From a bacterium 1XD42-76 (lineage in GTDB: Bacteria; Bacillota; Clostridia; Lachnospirales; Lachnospiraceae), in NCBI GenBank assembly GCA_009917545.1, contig QZDW01000001.1, forward strand, positions 1-64,000: a DNA stretch of 64,000 nt, in the 5' to 3' direction. A program made the translations under genes and the position numbers. The notes beneath the pieces were generated by a model, which was not told where the DNA came from, made no database searches, and saw nothing but the letters and a program-made list of their open reading frames with translations. Below, in pieces: positions 35,522 to 44,912 of this stretch; position 1 is the first letter of the stretch, and each line of letters opens with the position of its first letter.

Positions 35522-37360
35522 ATGAAAATCAAACGGGAAGATATCAGAAATGTTGCAATTATTGCCCACGTAGATCATGGCAAAACGACGTTAGTTGACC
35601 AGCTTTTAAGACAGAGCGGGGTATTCCGTGAAAACCAGGAGGTTGTGGAGCGCGTAATGGACTCCAACGATATTGAAAGGGAGCGTGGAATCACGATTCT
35701 TTCCAAAAACACGGCAGTTTTCTATAAGGGAATCAAGATTAATATTATTGATACCCCGGGCCACGCGGATTTTGGAGGAGAGGTGGAACGCGTCCTCAAG
35801 ATGGTAAATGGAGTGATTCTGGTCGTGGACGCCTTTGAGGGACCGATGCCGCAGACGAAATTTGTGCTCCAGAAGGCACTCGAATTGGATCTGCGCGTTA
35901 TCGTATGTATCAATAAGATCGACCGGCCGGAGGCGCGTCCCGCGGAAGTTATCGACGAGACGCTGGAGCTTTTTATGGATCTGGACGCATCCGATGAGCA
36001 GCTCGACTGCCCGTTCGTTTATGCGTCGGCACGGGCAGGTTTTGCCAAAAAGGAGCTTGACGATCCTGAGACGGATATGAGTCCTCTGTTTGAGACGATC
36101 ATAAATTATATTCCGGAGCCAGAGGGGGAGCCGGAAGCGGATACGCAGGTTCTGATCAGCACCATTGACTATAATGAATACGTAGGCCGGATTGGAATCG
36201 GTAAGATTGATAATGGTTCCTTAAAGGTAAATCAGGAATGCGTAATTGTGAACCACCACGACCCGGATAAAAAAAGACGGGTCAAGATCGGCAAGCTGTA
36301 TGAATTTGACGGGCTGAACCGCGTGGAGGTGCAGGATGCTTCAATCGGTGCGATTGTCGCCATCACCGGAATTCCGGACATCCATATCGGCGATACGCTC
36401 TGTTCGCCGGAACATCCGGAGGCAATTCCCTTCCAGAAGATTTCCGAGCCCACGATTTCCATGAATTTCATGGTAAACGACAGCCCTCTCGCAGGTCAGG
36501 AGGGGAAATATATTACCTCAAGGCATATCAGAGAACGTTTGTTCCGTGAGCTGAATACAGATGTCAGCCTGCGGGTGGAAGAGACAGATTCCGCGGACTG
36601 CTTTAAAGTCTCGGGCCGCGGCGAGCTGCACCTGTCTGTTCTGATTGAAAATATGCGCCGCGAGGGCTTTGAGTTTGCTGTCAGTAAGGCAGAAGTCATT
36701 TACAAATATGATGAAAGAAATCGAAAACTTGAGCCGATGGAGCTGGCTTATGTGGATGTTCCGGAGGAATTTTCCGGTTCGGTTATCCAGAAGCTTACCA
36801 GCAGAAAGGGAGAGCTACAGGGAATGAGTCCTGCGAACGGCGGCTATACGCGGCTTGAATTTGAGATTCCGTCCAGAGGACTGATCGGCTACCGCGGGGA
36901 ATTTTTAACGGATACCAAGGGGAATGGTATTTTAAATACGATTTTTGATGGCTATGCCCCGTTTAAGGGAGAGCTGAGCTACCGAAAGAACGGTTCCCTG
37001 ATTGCATTTGAGGCAGGAGAGTCGATTACTTATGGTCTGTTCAACGCACAGGAGCGCGGAGCGCTGTTTATCGGACCAGGCGTGAAAGTGTATTCCGGCA
37101 TGGTAGTCGGAGAATGTCCGCGTTCGGAGGATATTGAATTAAATGTCTGTAAGACAAAAAAGCTTACCAATACGCGTTCCTCAAGTTCGGACGAGGCCTT
37201 AAAGCTTACTCCGCCCAAGGATATGAGCTTGGAGCAGTGCCTTGATTTCATTGATACGGACGAGCTTTTGGAGGTAACACCAAAGAGCCTGCGGATACGA
37301 AAGAAAATTCTGGATCCGACATTGCGCAAGCGGGCAATGATCAGCAAAAAAAGCCAGTGA
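35522..37360 (+). CDS. typA: Translational GTPase TypA/BipA
   Basis: 612 residues from ATG 35522. G1 AHVDHGKT, switch I GITI, G3 DTPGHADFGGEV, G4 NKIDRPEARP, domain II, then the BipA-specific C-terminal region with PSRGLIGYRGEFLTDTKG and KLTNTRSSSSDEA. It binds the ribosome and assists large-subunit assembly and growth under stress. An in-frame ATG at 35492 is possible but the family normally begins MKIKREDIRN, as here. It is co-directional with DUF523 just downstream. Confidence 0.95.
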   Translation: MKIKREDIRNVAIIAHVDHGKTTLVDQLLRQSGVFRENQEVVERVMDSNDIERERGITILSKNTAVFYKGIKINIIDTPGHADFGGEVERVLKMVNGVILVVDAFEGPMPQTKFVLQKALELDLRVIVCINKIDRPEARPAEVIDETLELFMDLDASDEQLDCPFVYASARAGFAKKELDDPETDMSPLFETIINYIPEPEGEPEADTQVLISTIDYNEYVGRIGIGKIDNGSLKVNQECVIVNHHDPDKKRRVKIGKLYEFDGLNRVEVQDASIGAIVAITGIPDIHIGDTLCSPEHPEAIPFQKISEPTISMNFMVNDSPLAGQEGKYITSRHIRERLFRELNTDVSLRVEETDSADCFKVSGRGELHLSVLIENMRREGFEFAVSKAEVIYKYDERNRKLEPMELAYVDVPEEFSGSVIQKLTSRKGELQGMSPANGGYTRLEFEIPSRGLIGYRGEFLTDTKGNGILNTIFDGYAPFKGELSYRKNGSLIAFEAGESITYGLFNAQERGALFIGPGVKVYSGMVVGECPRSEDIELNVCKTKKLTNTRSSSSDEALKLTPPKDMSLEQCLDFIDTDELLEVTPKSLRIRKKILDPTLRKRAMISKKSQ

Positions 37361-37374
37361 AAGAGCGATACAAT

Positions 37375-37860
37375 ATGATTCATATTCTTGTGAGTGCATG
37401 CCTTCTTGGTGATAACTGCACCTGGAACGGCGGAAATAACAGAAATGAGGCAGTGCTGGAGCTGATGCACCGTCTGGAAGGAAAAGCCGAATTCCATGCC
37501 GTCTGCCCGGAACAGATGGGCGGGCTTTCGACTCCGCGCCCGGCGTCAGAGATCCGGCAATCCGACGGTATTGTGGAAAATACAGAGGGACAAAATGTAA
37601 CAGCCGAATTCCTCCTGGGGGCTGATCTTGCGCTCCGGGAGGCTAAAAAGTACGGCTGTATGCTGGCTCTCTTAAAGGACAGGAGCCCTTCCTGCGGGAG
37701 CCGGGGTGTCTATGACGGAACGTTTTCCCACCATCTGGTGGAGGGACAAGGGAAAACGGCAGCCCTGCTTGCTGATTACGGGATTCGCGTACTGGGGGAG
37801 TCAGAGCTTGAGCTTCTGGCCCAAGAGCTTATTTCCGATCGGCCTGCAGACGCAGGGTGA
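37375..37860 (+). CDS. DUF523 protein (YbbK-like)
   Basis: 161 residues. Opens ILVSACLLGDNCTWNGGNN and carries CPEQMGGLSTPRPASEI and LLKDRSPSCGSRGVYDG, the conserved Cys-containing motifs of DUF523. The conserved Cys pairs suggest metal or cluster binding, but no reaction is assigned. ATG 37375 is chosen since the family start lies at the ILVSACLLG strand; GTG 37357 overlapping the typA stop is an alternative. Confidence 0.88.
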   Translation: MIHILVSACLLGDNCTWNGGNNRNEAVLELMHRLEGKAEFHAVCPEQMGGLSTPRPASEIRQSDGIVENTEGQNVTAEFLLGADLALREAKKYGCMLALLKDRSPSCGSRGVYDGTFSHHLVEGQGKTAALLADYGIRVLGESELELLAQELISDRPADAG

Positions 37861-37889
37861 GGGCAGGGATTTATGTGGAAAAATTTCTA

Positions 37890-37918
37890 TTGACTTTCCC
37901 TTCATTTTCAACTAGAAT
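37890..37918 (+). promoter_or_regulatory. Sigma-A promoter of the sugar kinase gene
   Basis: TTGACT (37890-37895), 17-base spacer, TAGAAT (37913-37918). Confidence 0.65.
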
Positions 37919-37968
37919 CGTATCATAACGTTATATAATCTTTAGTAATGATTCGGGAGGTACATATA

Positions 37969-38889
37969 GTGAAAGTCATAGGAATCGGGGACAATGTCTG
38001 TGACCAATACGTTCATCTGCAAACCATGTTTCCGGGCGGACAGGCACTGAATTTTGCGGTTTACGCGAAAATGCTCGGGATTTCTTCCGCTTTTATGGGA
38101 GTGTTCGGGCGCGATGAGGTAGCGGAGCATGTGGTCGCGACCCTTGATACGCTGGGGGTGGAGCGCAGCCGCTGCAGACAGTACGACGGCGAGAACGGCT
38201 GTGCGCGGGTTAATCTGGTAGACGGCGATCGTGTTTTTCTGGGGAGCAACCGGGGCGGCATCATGAAGGAAAAGCCGATTGTATTAACAGACGAAGATCT
38301 GGAATACATAAAAGGCTTTTCCCATATCCATACGAGCAACAACAGCTATTTTGACAGCCAGCTTGAGAAAGCGGCCTCCACAGGCGTACCGATTTCCTAT
38401 GATTTTTCCGGTCAGTGGACTGACAGCGGAAAGGTGGCGGCTGTCGCGCCGTATGTCGAGTATGTATTCCTTTCCTGTGGCTCTGTGAGCGGAGAGGAGG
38501 CAGAAGATATCTGCAAAAATATGTACGCGGCCGGCTGTAAAAACATTATCGCCACGAGAGGGAGTCATGGCGCCGTCTTTTATAACGGTGTGGATTTCTA
38601 TACGCAGCCGCCCAGGCTGGTTGAGGCCGTCGATACTCTGGGAGCCGGGGATTCTTTTGCAACAGCTTTTCTGATTTCCATGACAAAGAGCAAAGAAAAG
38701 GATCCGCTTCGCATGAAAAAGGATAAAGAATTTTATCAGGCAGAGCTTAAGAAAGCCCTGCTTAATGGCGCAGAGTTTGCCGCCAAAACCTGTATGGTTT
38801 ATGGCGCCTTCGGGCACGGAAAGACATTTACAGTCGGGGAAGCCACCAAAACCTGGCCGGTTTTTGGCGAGCCTTCCAGACATGCATAG
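37969..38889 (+). CDS. PfkB-family sugar kinase, fructoselysine 6-kinase (FrlD)-like
   Basis: 306 residues from GTG 37969 (GGGAGG nine bases upstream). Motifs: GIGDNVCDQYVH and FPGGQALNFAVYAKMLGI near the N-terminus and DTLGAGDSFATAF with the catalytic Asp near the C-terminus. The opening and the GG(Q/N)A(L/V)N region look closest to FrlD, which phosphorylates fructoselysine. No FrlB-type deglycase is adjacent, so the substrate is tentative. It lies just upstream of the YesN/YesM module and sugar importer and may share their substrate. Confidence 0.78.
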   Translation: MKVIGIGDNVCDQYVHLQTMFPGGQALNFAVYAKMLGISSAFMGVFGRDEVAEHVVATLDTLGVERSRCRQYDGENGCARVNLVDGDRVFLGSNRGGIMKEKPIVLTDEDLEYIKGFSHIHTSNNSYFDSQLEKAASTGVPISYDFSGQWTDSGKVAAVAPYVEYVFLSCGSVSGEEAEDICKNMYAAGCKNIIATRGSHGAVFYNGVDFYTQPPRLVEAVDTLGAGDSFATAFLISMTKSKEKDPLRMKKDKEFYQAELKKALLNGAEFAAKTCMVYGAFGHGKTFTVGEATKTWPVFGEPSRHA

Positions 38890-38906
38890 ACTGTGTCATT
38901 TTCCGA

Positions 38907-38935
38907 TTGCCTCCCTGTTGCAATTATGGTACAAT
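38907..38935 (+). promoter_or_regulatory. Sigma-A promoter of the yesN-yesM operon
   Basis: TTGCCT (38907-38912), 17-base spacer, TACAAT (38930-38935). The ~100-base leader also holds a hairpin AAAGCGCAG (38982-38990) / CTGCGCTTT (39003-39011) just before the ribosome site. Confidence 0.6.
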
Positions 38936-39037
38936 GTCAGCAGACATGATACCATGTCCGTGAAAGCAACTAGCAGTGTAAAAAGCGCAGCAACTGATCT
39001 GTCTGCGCTTTGGCAGTACGCACGGCGGGGGGATATT

Positions 39038-40651
39038 ATGCTTAAGATTCTTGTGGCGGACGATGAGGAAAAGGTCTGTCAGTTGATTATCCGGCTGGTA
39101 GACTGGGAAGCGCTCGAAATGGAGGTTGTGGGCACAGCCTCGAATGGTTTCGAGGCGCTGGAGAAGATTCGGGATGTTTCCCCGGATGTAGTGATTACGG
39201 ATATCCGCATGCCTGGCCTTGACGGGATGGAGCTGATCCGTCAGGCAAGGCTGCTCAATGGGGAGCTGGCGTTCGTGATTATCAGCGGATACCGGCATTT
39301 TGAATATGCCAGGACGGCCATCAAATATGGTGTCAGCGATTACCTGCTAAAACCGATCAAGAAGGAAGAGCTGACAGCGACGCTCTCCAGGATAAAGGAA
39401 CTCTATCTGGAGCGGACAGAGCAGCTCACCTTTGAGGAGCGGGTGCGTCTGGTCTTAAAAAATGATGCCGGACGTCTGCGGACCAATTATTTTTCCAATA
39501 TTCTTTATCCGAAAAGGGGTGGGACAGAACCTCTTTCCTTAGAGGAGATCAACCGTGAATACCATTATTCCTTTTGTAGCGGTGTGTTTCAGATTTTCTG
39601 TATTAAGTTTGACCGGCTTCCATCCAGGGACAGGAAGAGTCTCGAGTTTTTGGTGGATAAGGCAAACGGCATCGCCCAGAAGCGTCTGGAAGGAGTCTGC
39701 TGTGATTTTGAACTCTATGCAGAGAGCAGCTATGTATTCCTGCTCTTAAACTATCTGCCCGGGAATCAGAAAACAGTCCGTCATGAGATCAAGGCACTGC
39801 TGGATGAGCTCTCTGTGTTCGAATCCATCATGGCGGGAATGCGTGTAACGATCGGGGTGGGAGAACCGGCTGAGTCTGTTTCTGACCTTCGTTGTTCCCT
39901 GCGCACGGCACGATGGCGTGTAGAACAGCGGCTGATCTGCGGAAATGGCCTTGTGATCGACAGTGAGCTGAAAGCGCCGTCCGGCTTTACCGACAGTGAG
40001 CAGTTCGAAGGCTTTAACCGTGATATGGAAAAGGCAGTGGAAAGCCTTGATTCGGATGAAGTGGGCAGACATTTACAGAAGCTTGAGAAAGAGCTTCTGG
40101 GATGGCCGGGAATCACAGGCCATGAGCTGTTACAGATGTGTAAGGAGGTCTGCAACGTTTATCTGCTGTCCATGAAACGTCTGAAGATCGCTGTGGAAAA
40201 TGAAGATTCCTTTGTGGAGCAGTTTGCTGCCGGTGCGGACGAATGCGAAAGCGCTGAAGTTCTGTTCCGTTTCCTGAACAGGGAGATTGGAGGTTCCTTC
40301 ACAAAAGCGGCTGGGAGAAAGAAGCAGGAGGACAACCGTCCGATCCGTACAGCCAAAAAATATATTAACGAGCATTATATGAATCCGATTACCCTGGAAG
40401 ATGTGAGCGCAATGGCGGGCTTCAATCCGACCTATTTCAGTTCTCTGTTTAAAAAAGAGACGGGGACGCCCTTCCTGGAATATCTGTCAGGCGTACGTAT
40501 GGACATGGCAAAGCGGCTTCTCAAAGAGACCGGACAGCCGGTCGCTGCGATTTGTGAGGCGGTAGGCTACAGCGACGTGAAATATTTTGTAAAGGCATTT
40601 GTGAAATATACGGGCCTTAAGCCAAATGAATACAGGAAACTGTATTCATAA
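39038..40651 (+). CDS. YesN-type response regulator with AraC DNA-binding domain
   Basis: 537 residues from ATG 39038 (GGGGGG upstream; a much longer in-frame opening back to 38765 runs through the promoter and is rejected). Receiver domain with phospho-acceptor D55 (VVITDIRMPGLDG) and K105 (DYLLKPI), a middle helical region, and a C-terminal AraC/XylS double helix-turn-helix (ITLEDVSAMAGFNPTYFSSL, and VGYSDVKYFVKAFVKYTG). Such regulators usually activate a nearby sugar ABC importer. The direct repeats at 43247-43284 are good candidates for its target. Confidence 0.93.
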   Translation: MLKILVADDEEKVCQLIIRLVDWEALEMEVVGTASNGFEALEKIRDVSPDVVITDIRMPGLDGMELIRQARLLNGELAFVIISGYRHFEYARTAIKYGVSDYLLKPIKKEELTATLSRIKELYLERTEQLTFEERVRLVLKNDAGRLRTNYFSNILYPKRGGTEPLSLEEINREYHYSFCSGVFQIFCIKFDRLPSRDRKSLEFLVDKANGIAQKRLEGVCCDFELYAESSYVFLLLNYLPGNQKTVRHEIKALLDELSVFESIMAGMRVTIGVGEPAESVSDLRCSLRTARWRVEQRLICGNGLVIDSELKAPSGFTDSEQFEGFNRDMEKAVESLDSDEVGRHLQKLEKELLGWPGITGHELLQMCKEVCNVYLLSMKRLKIAVENEDSFVEQFAAGADECESAEVLFRFLNREIGGSFTKAAGRKKQEDNRPIRTAKKYINEHYMNPITLEDVSAMAGFNPTYFSSLFKKETGTPFLEYLSGVRMDMAKRLLKETGQPVAAICEAVGYSDVKYFVKAFVKYTGLKPNEYRKLYS

Positions 40652-40673
40652 GAGGCGTAAGGGGGATGCGGCT

Positions 40674-41711
40674 GTGAAGCAGAAGTGGAACTATCTTTCG
40701 GTGCGTCTGGGGATCTTTATTGTGACTGGGGCAGTGCTTACTATGCTCCTTTTTATAGCAGGCTGGCTCTCGGCAGAGGGAAGGCCTGTTTTTCGCGCGC
40801 TGCTTGGTGCGATTTTTCTTCTTATGCTTTCTGTTTTCTGTTTATTCTGGCGTTTCCTGTACAGCCCCTGGCGCGAGACGGAGCGCGTAAAGGAGCTTTT
40901 TTCCCGGGGATATGTGTTTCAGGACGTTTTTGAGATTGAGCATCCGGTGAGTGCGGCTGATCAGGCTGCCTGTCTTAAGTTCCTTGATCTCTTTAACGCC
41001 AGGGAACTCATCAATGTATCCAAAAAACAGGCTGAATATCTTGCGCTGCAAAACCAGATCAACCCTCACTTCCTTTACAACACACTGGAGGGAATCCGCA
41101 GCGAGGCCCTGGTTGCCGGGATGGACAGCATTGCCGGGATGACGGAGGCCCTGGCAACTTTTTTCCGCTATACGATCTCTAATCTGGATTCCCTGGTAAC
41201 ACTGGAGGACGAGCTGGCAAATCTGGAAAACTATTATTATATCCAGCAGTTCCGCTTTGGTGACAAGCTGGAGCTGTCGATTGAATATAAACATGATGAG
41301 GACACAGATGAGGCGGAAATCTTACAATACCGGCTGCCAAAGCTTACACTGCAGCCGATTGTGGAGAATTCTATTTATCACGGCATCGAGAGAAAGATCG
41401 GCAAAGGCCATCTGAAAATCCGTATATATGTCAACAAAGAGCGCCTGAACATACGAATCTCCGATGATGGTCTGGGAATCGGAGAGGAAAAGCTAAATGA
41501 GCTGAACAGCAAGCTCAAATCCCTGTCATTAGACGATGTGAATCCCCGTCAGGAGAAAAAAGGCGGCATCGCAATTTTGAATGTTAACAACCGCATCAAG
41601 CTTTTATTCGGGGAGGAATATGGGATCTACGTATACAGCCAGATCAATTCCGGAACCGATGTGGAGATTACGCTGCCGGCTTTTTCCCAAAAACAGGAGG
41701 TGGTAGTTTGA
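40674..41711 (+). CDS. LytS/YesM-type sensor histidine kinase with minimal sensor
   Basis: 345 residues from GTG 40674 (AAGGGGG eight bases upstream). Two membrane helices (~11-31 and ~40-62) are joined by only about eight residues, so the large extracellular domain typical of YesM kinases is missing. The histidine-kinase domain has H132 in NQINPHFLYNTLEGI, the N-box LQPIVENSIYHGI and the G-box DDGLGIG, all intact. It should phosphorylate the YesN-type regulator encoded just upstream. With no input domain, its signal probably comes from another protein, such as the ABC-like protein encoded next. Confidence 0.9.
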   Translation: MKQKWNYLSVRLGIFIVTGAVLTMLLFIAGWLSAEGRPVFRALLGAIFLLMLSVFCLFWRFLYSPWRETERVKELFSRGYVFQDVFEIEHPVSAADQAACLKFLDLFNARELINVSKKQAEYLALQNQINPHFLYNTLEGIRSEALVAGMDSIAGMTEALATFFRYTISNLDSLVTLEDELANLENYYYIQQFRFGDKLELSIEYKHDEDTDEAEILQYRLPKLTLQPIVENSIYHGIERKIGKGHLKIRIYVNKERLNIRISDDGLGIGEEKLNELNSKLKSLSLDDVNPRQEKKGGIAILNVNNRIKLLFGEEYGIYVYSQINSGTDVEITLPAFSQKQEVVV

Positions 41712-43177
41712 GAGAGGAACTTCTGCGGATGGAATATGTCACCTGTGGGGATGATAACGGGGAACAGGTAGAAAACCTGCATTTTTATATCCTGAAGGGG
41801 GAAGTCATGGGGCTGATTTCCGCTACCTCCAAGGGGCTCGGGACGTTGATCGGACTGGTCTATCAGAATACTCCGATCGAGTTCGGACGCGTATGGTTTG
41901 AGGGACAGATGGTAAACCACTATGCGTATGGGGACGGCTCGGTCAATAAGGTTTATATTATAGAAGAAAGAAGCAAGCTGATCCCAAATCTGAGTGTCGA
42001 GGACAATATTTTTGTTCTGCGCAAGGGATTTAAAAAGTATGTCATCAACCGCAGGATATTGAGGGAGCAGGTAAAGCGGCTGGCAGAAAGCATGCAGGTG
42101 GAGCTGGACACAAATAAGCGCGTAGATGAGCTGACACCGTTTGAGCGATGCGTTGTAGAGCTTTTAAAAGCAAGGCTGATGGGAGCCAAGCTTGTCATTT
42201 TACTGTATCTGACAAACTTTATCGGGCGTCAGGATCTTGCACGGTTTCATGTCCTTATGAAACACTGCTGCCAGGCGGAGATGACCTTTTTATACGTGGA
42301 AAACCACCATCAGGAGGTGTTCCGTGTGGCGGACAGGGCGGCTCTGTACAGCGGACACCGCATCGTGAAGGTGTTTGAAAAGGACGAGATGAGCGATGAT
42401 ACCATGCGCCCGTATACAATCTCTTTCGATCTTCCGGAGTCTCCCAGGCGCCTTCTTACCGATCAGGTGTGTTTACGGTTCGATCAGGTATACGGTAAAA
42501 CGATTAAGGGGCTTAGTTTTTCTGTGCGTCAGGGGGAATGCCTGACGCTTTTTGACATGGATAATGTATTGATTGATGAAGTGGCGGAGCTCATAAAGGG
42601 CGGATGCAGGGCAGAAAAAGGCAAAATATTCTATGAGGGACGGCTTCTTGACGATCATTTGGGCGATTTTCTGGATTCCGGGATTGCTGTCATTCCGGAG
42701 GATCCGACAAAAAAAGCTGTTTTTAAAGAACTCACCTATATGGAAAATCTGACGTTCCTGTTAGACAAAAAACTAAAGGGGCAGCATGTAAAACGCGCGT
42801 ACCTGCGCAGCATCCGTGAGGAATACCGCGGGCTTTCCGGAGACCGGATTGACGAGTCTGACATGAAGGCTCTGGAGGCAAGAGAGCTCTATAATCTCGT
42901 GTACTTGAGGATTCATTTATTCCGGCCCAGACTTGCCGTATGTGTCCGGCCTTTAGCTAAAGGGGATATGTTCTGCCGCAGGCAGGTCATCCAGTGTATC
43001 CAGGAACTTAAGAATCTGGGAATCTCGGTCCTTCTTCTGACTGCCAGCATTTCTGACTGTCTGGACGTGTCCGAGAGGCTCTTAATCGTCCGTGGCGGCC
43101 GGGCAGAGGCGGAATACGATGAATCAGCATTTCTGAAGCTGAGCCACAGCGTCCGGGGCTTCAAAGAATCTATATAG
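41708..43177 (+). CDS. Catalytically dead tandem sugar-ABC ATPase homologue (RbsA/MglA fold)
   Basis: 489 residues; TTG start overlapping the kinase stop, with AGGAGG seven bases upstream. The layout is that of RbsA/MglA (two ABC domains; AVIPEDPTKKAVFKELTYMENL aligns with the VPEDRKxxG motif of the second domain), but nearly all ATPase motifs are gone. First domain: Walker A reads SATSKGLGTL, the signature is LTPFERCVVELL, Walker B is LVILLYL. Second domain: Walker A position reads LFDMDNVLID, and no LSGGN or DEPT is present. Codon sense is preserved with no stops, so it is a maintained pseudo-enzyme. In an operon with a sensor-poor kinase, a signalling adaptor that docks on the nearby importer is a reasonable inference. 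Confidence 0.82.
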   Translation: MREELLRMEYVTCGDDNGEQVENLHFYILKGEVMGLISATSKGLGTLIGLVYQNTPIEFGRVWFEGQMVNHYAYGDGSVNKVYIIEERSKLIPNLSVEDNIFVLRKGFKKYVINRRILREQVKRLAESMQVELDTNKRVDELTPFERCVVELLKARLMGAKLVILLYLTNFIGRQDLARFHVLMKHCCQAEMTFLYVENHHQEVFRVADRAALYSGHRIVKVFEKDEMSDDTMRPYTISFDLPESPRRLLTDQVCLRFDQVYGKTIKGLSFSVRQGECLTLFDMDNVLIDEVAELIKGGCRAEKGKIFYEGRLLDDHLGDFLDSGIAVIPEDPTKKAVFKELTYMENLTFLLDKKLKGQHVKRAYLRSIREEYRGLSGDRIDESDMKALEARELYNLVYLRIHLFRPRLAVCVRPLAKGDMFCRRQVIQCIQELKNLGISVLLLTASISDCLDVSERLLIVRGGRAEAEYDESAFLKLSHSVRGFKESI

Positions 43178-43246
43178 GCCCCGGCCCGGATATTTTCTGA
43201 TGAAAGTCCCTCCATTTTCTAGTTCTAATCTCATTTCTATCATAAC

Positions 43247-43313
43247 TTCCAAAGATTAACCCCCTGTTTCCAAAGATTAACCCCTGTTTGGGAAAGATCC
43301 TCCATGCTATACT
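43247..43313 (+). promoter_or_regulatory. Direct-repeat operator and extended -10 promoter of the sugar importer
   Basis: TTCCAAAGATTAACCCC occurs at 43247 and again at 43268, exactly 21 bases (two helix turns) apart; a degraded third copy may follow (GGGAAAGATCC, 43290-43300). TATACT (43308-43313) preceded by TGC gives an extended -10, while the -35 position (43285-43290) is poor and abuts the second repeat. This is the layout of a promoter activated by an AraC-type regulator bound next to the -35 region. Confidence 0.65.
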
Positions 43314-43366
43314 TTTATTAAATGATAAGTGCCGTTTCACACAGAGAAACGATTGGGGGAGGGACT

Positions 43367-44881
43367 ATGCAGGACGAATATATTGTTGAATTGAGTCACA
43401 TTATGAAAAGCTTTCCCGGCGTAAAGGCATTAGACGACGTTTCATTCCATCTAAAGAGCGGCGAAGTGATGGCTCTTCTGGGAGAAAACGGTGCGGGCAA
43501 ATCTACATTAATGAAGATTCTGAGCGGTGTCTATACAAGGGATGAGGGGACAATACGCATCTTCGGGGAGGAGATTCATGAGATGAATCCTCAGAAGGCG
43601 CAGGAGCTTGGCGTGGCTATCATTCACCAGGAATTAAACATGTGCCAGCATCTGACAGTGGCTGAGAATATGTTCTTAGGGAGGGAGAAAGTAAAAGGGA
43701 TGGTTCTCTCCCAGCGGGAAATGAACGAGGAAGCCCGGGCCATGCTCGGGCGTCTTAACATTAACATGGATCCCACTACAATCGTCGGGGATATGTCTGT
43801 CTCAAAGCAGCAGATGGTGGAGATTGCCAAGGCCTTATCCACCAATGCCAGAGTGCTCATCATGGATGAGCCGACATCTGCGCTGACATCAAAGGAGATC
43901 GACGATCTGTTCGTCATTATCCGCAAGCTAAAGAGCGAGGGATGCGGTATCGTCTATATTTCGCATCGCCTGGAGGAGCTTAAGCATATTGTGGACCGTG
44001 TGACGATTATGCGGGACGGCCATTACATAACAGAGATGGAATTTGATGAAAACCGTATGGATACAATCATTGCCCACATGGTAGGCCGTGAAATCAAGGA
44101 AAAATTCCCGCGTATCTCATGTCCGAAAGGGAAAAAGATTTTTGAGGTGCGCAACCTGAATGCCGGCCGTATGGTGCGCGATGTGAGCCTTGAGCTCTAT
44201 GAGGGTGAGATTGTGGGGATTGCCGGCCTCATGGGAGCCGGAAGAACAGAGACCACCCGCGCTATTTTCGGTGTGGATCCAAAGGAATCCGGCCAGATCC
44301 TTTTGGACGGGCAGGAGGTTACGATCCGCTGTGCGGCGGATGCCATAAAAGCCGGAATTGTGCTTGCGCCCGAGGACAGGAAAAAGGACGGACTCTGCAC
44401 CAAACTAAGTATCCGGGATAATATTGCGCTTCCCAATCTCGATATCCTCTGCAATGCGCTTGGTGTCGTCAACCGGAAAAAGGAAGCAATTATGACGAAT
44501 CAGGCAGTGGAATCCTTAAAGATCAAGCTGCCGAACGCAGAGGTCGATGCCGGAAGCCTGTCAGGAGGCAACCAGCAGAAGGTGGTGGTCGGCAAATGGC
44601 TGGCACGCAATTCGCGTGTGGTGATTTTTGACGAACCGACCAGAGGCATTGACGTGGCTGCCAAGGTCGAGATCTACAATCTGATGAATCAGCTGAAAAA
44701 GGAAGGGATCGGTGTGCTGTTCGTATCTTCGGAAATGCCGGAGGTCATGGGAATCAGCGACCGGATCATTGTTATGTGTGACGGCAGAGTGACAGGTGAG
44801 ATAATGGCAGAGGACGCGACACAGGATCAGATCCTCAAGTTCGCGACACAGTTTGAAAGTAAAATCGGCGCGGCAGACTGA
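43367..44881 (+). CDS. Sugar ABC importer ATPase (RbsA/MglA family)
   Basis: 504 residues from ATG 43367 (GGGGGAGGG upstream). First ABC domain is complete: Walker A GENGAGKS, signature region MSVSKQQMVEIAKAL, Walker B LIMDEPTSAL, H-loop ISHRLEEL. Second domain has the usual family variant GLMGAGRTE in Walker A, VLAPEDRKKDG, LSGGNQQK and IFDEPTRGID. This energises a ribose/galactose-type (CUT2) importer with the next two genes. It contrasts with the dead homologue upstream. Confidence 0.94.
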   Translation: MQDEYIVELSHIMKSFPGVKALDDVSFHLKSGEVMALLGENGAGKSTLMKILSGVYTRDEGTIRIFGEEIHEMNPQKAQELGVAIIHQELNMCQHLTVAENMFLGREKVKGMVLSQREMNEEARAMLGRLNINMDPTTIVGDMSVSKQQMVEIAKALSTNARVLIMDEPTSALTSKEIDDLFVIIRKLKSEGCGIVYISHRLEELKHIVDRVTIMRDGHYITEMEFDENRMDTIIAHMVGREIKEKFPRISCPKGKKIFEVRNLNAGRMVRDVSLELYEGEIVGIAGLMGAGRTETTRAIFGVDPKESGQILLDGQEVTIRCAADAIKAGIVLAPEDRKKDGLCTKLSIRDNIALPNLDILCNALGVVNRKKEAIMTNQAVESLKIKLPNAEVDAGSLSGGNQQKVVVGKWLARNSRVVIFDEPTRGIDVAAKVEIYNLMNQLKKEGIGVLFVSSEMPEVMGISDRIIVMCDGRVTGEIMAEDATQDQILKFATQFESKIGAAD

Positions 44882-44912
44882 CGCATGCAGTAGGTTAAGG
44901 AGAGTAAACAGA

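Noticed and set aside
38284-38883. 199-codon minus-strand frame within the sugar kinase gene
   Set aside because: Antisense shadow of the PfkB-family gene, whose motifs are clear.
38765-39037. N-terminal extension of the YesN-type regulator from the upstream in-frame ATG
   Set aside because: The extension runs back through the promoter and the kinase gene's 3' end. The receiver domain starts at ATG 39038 with a strong ribosome site.
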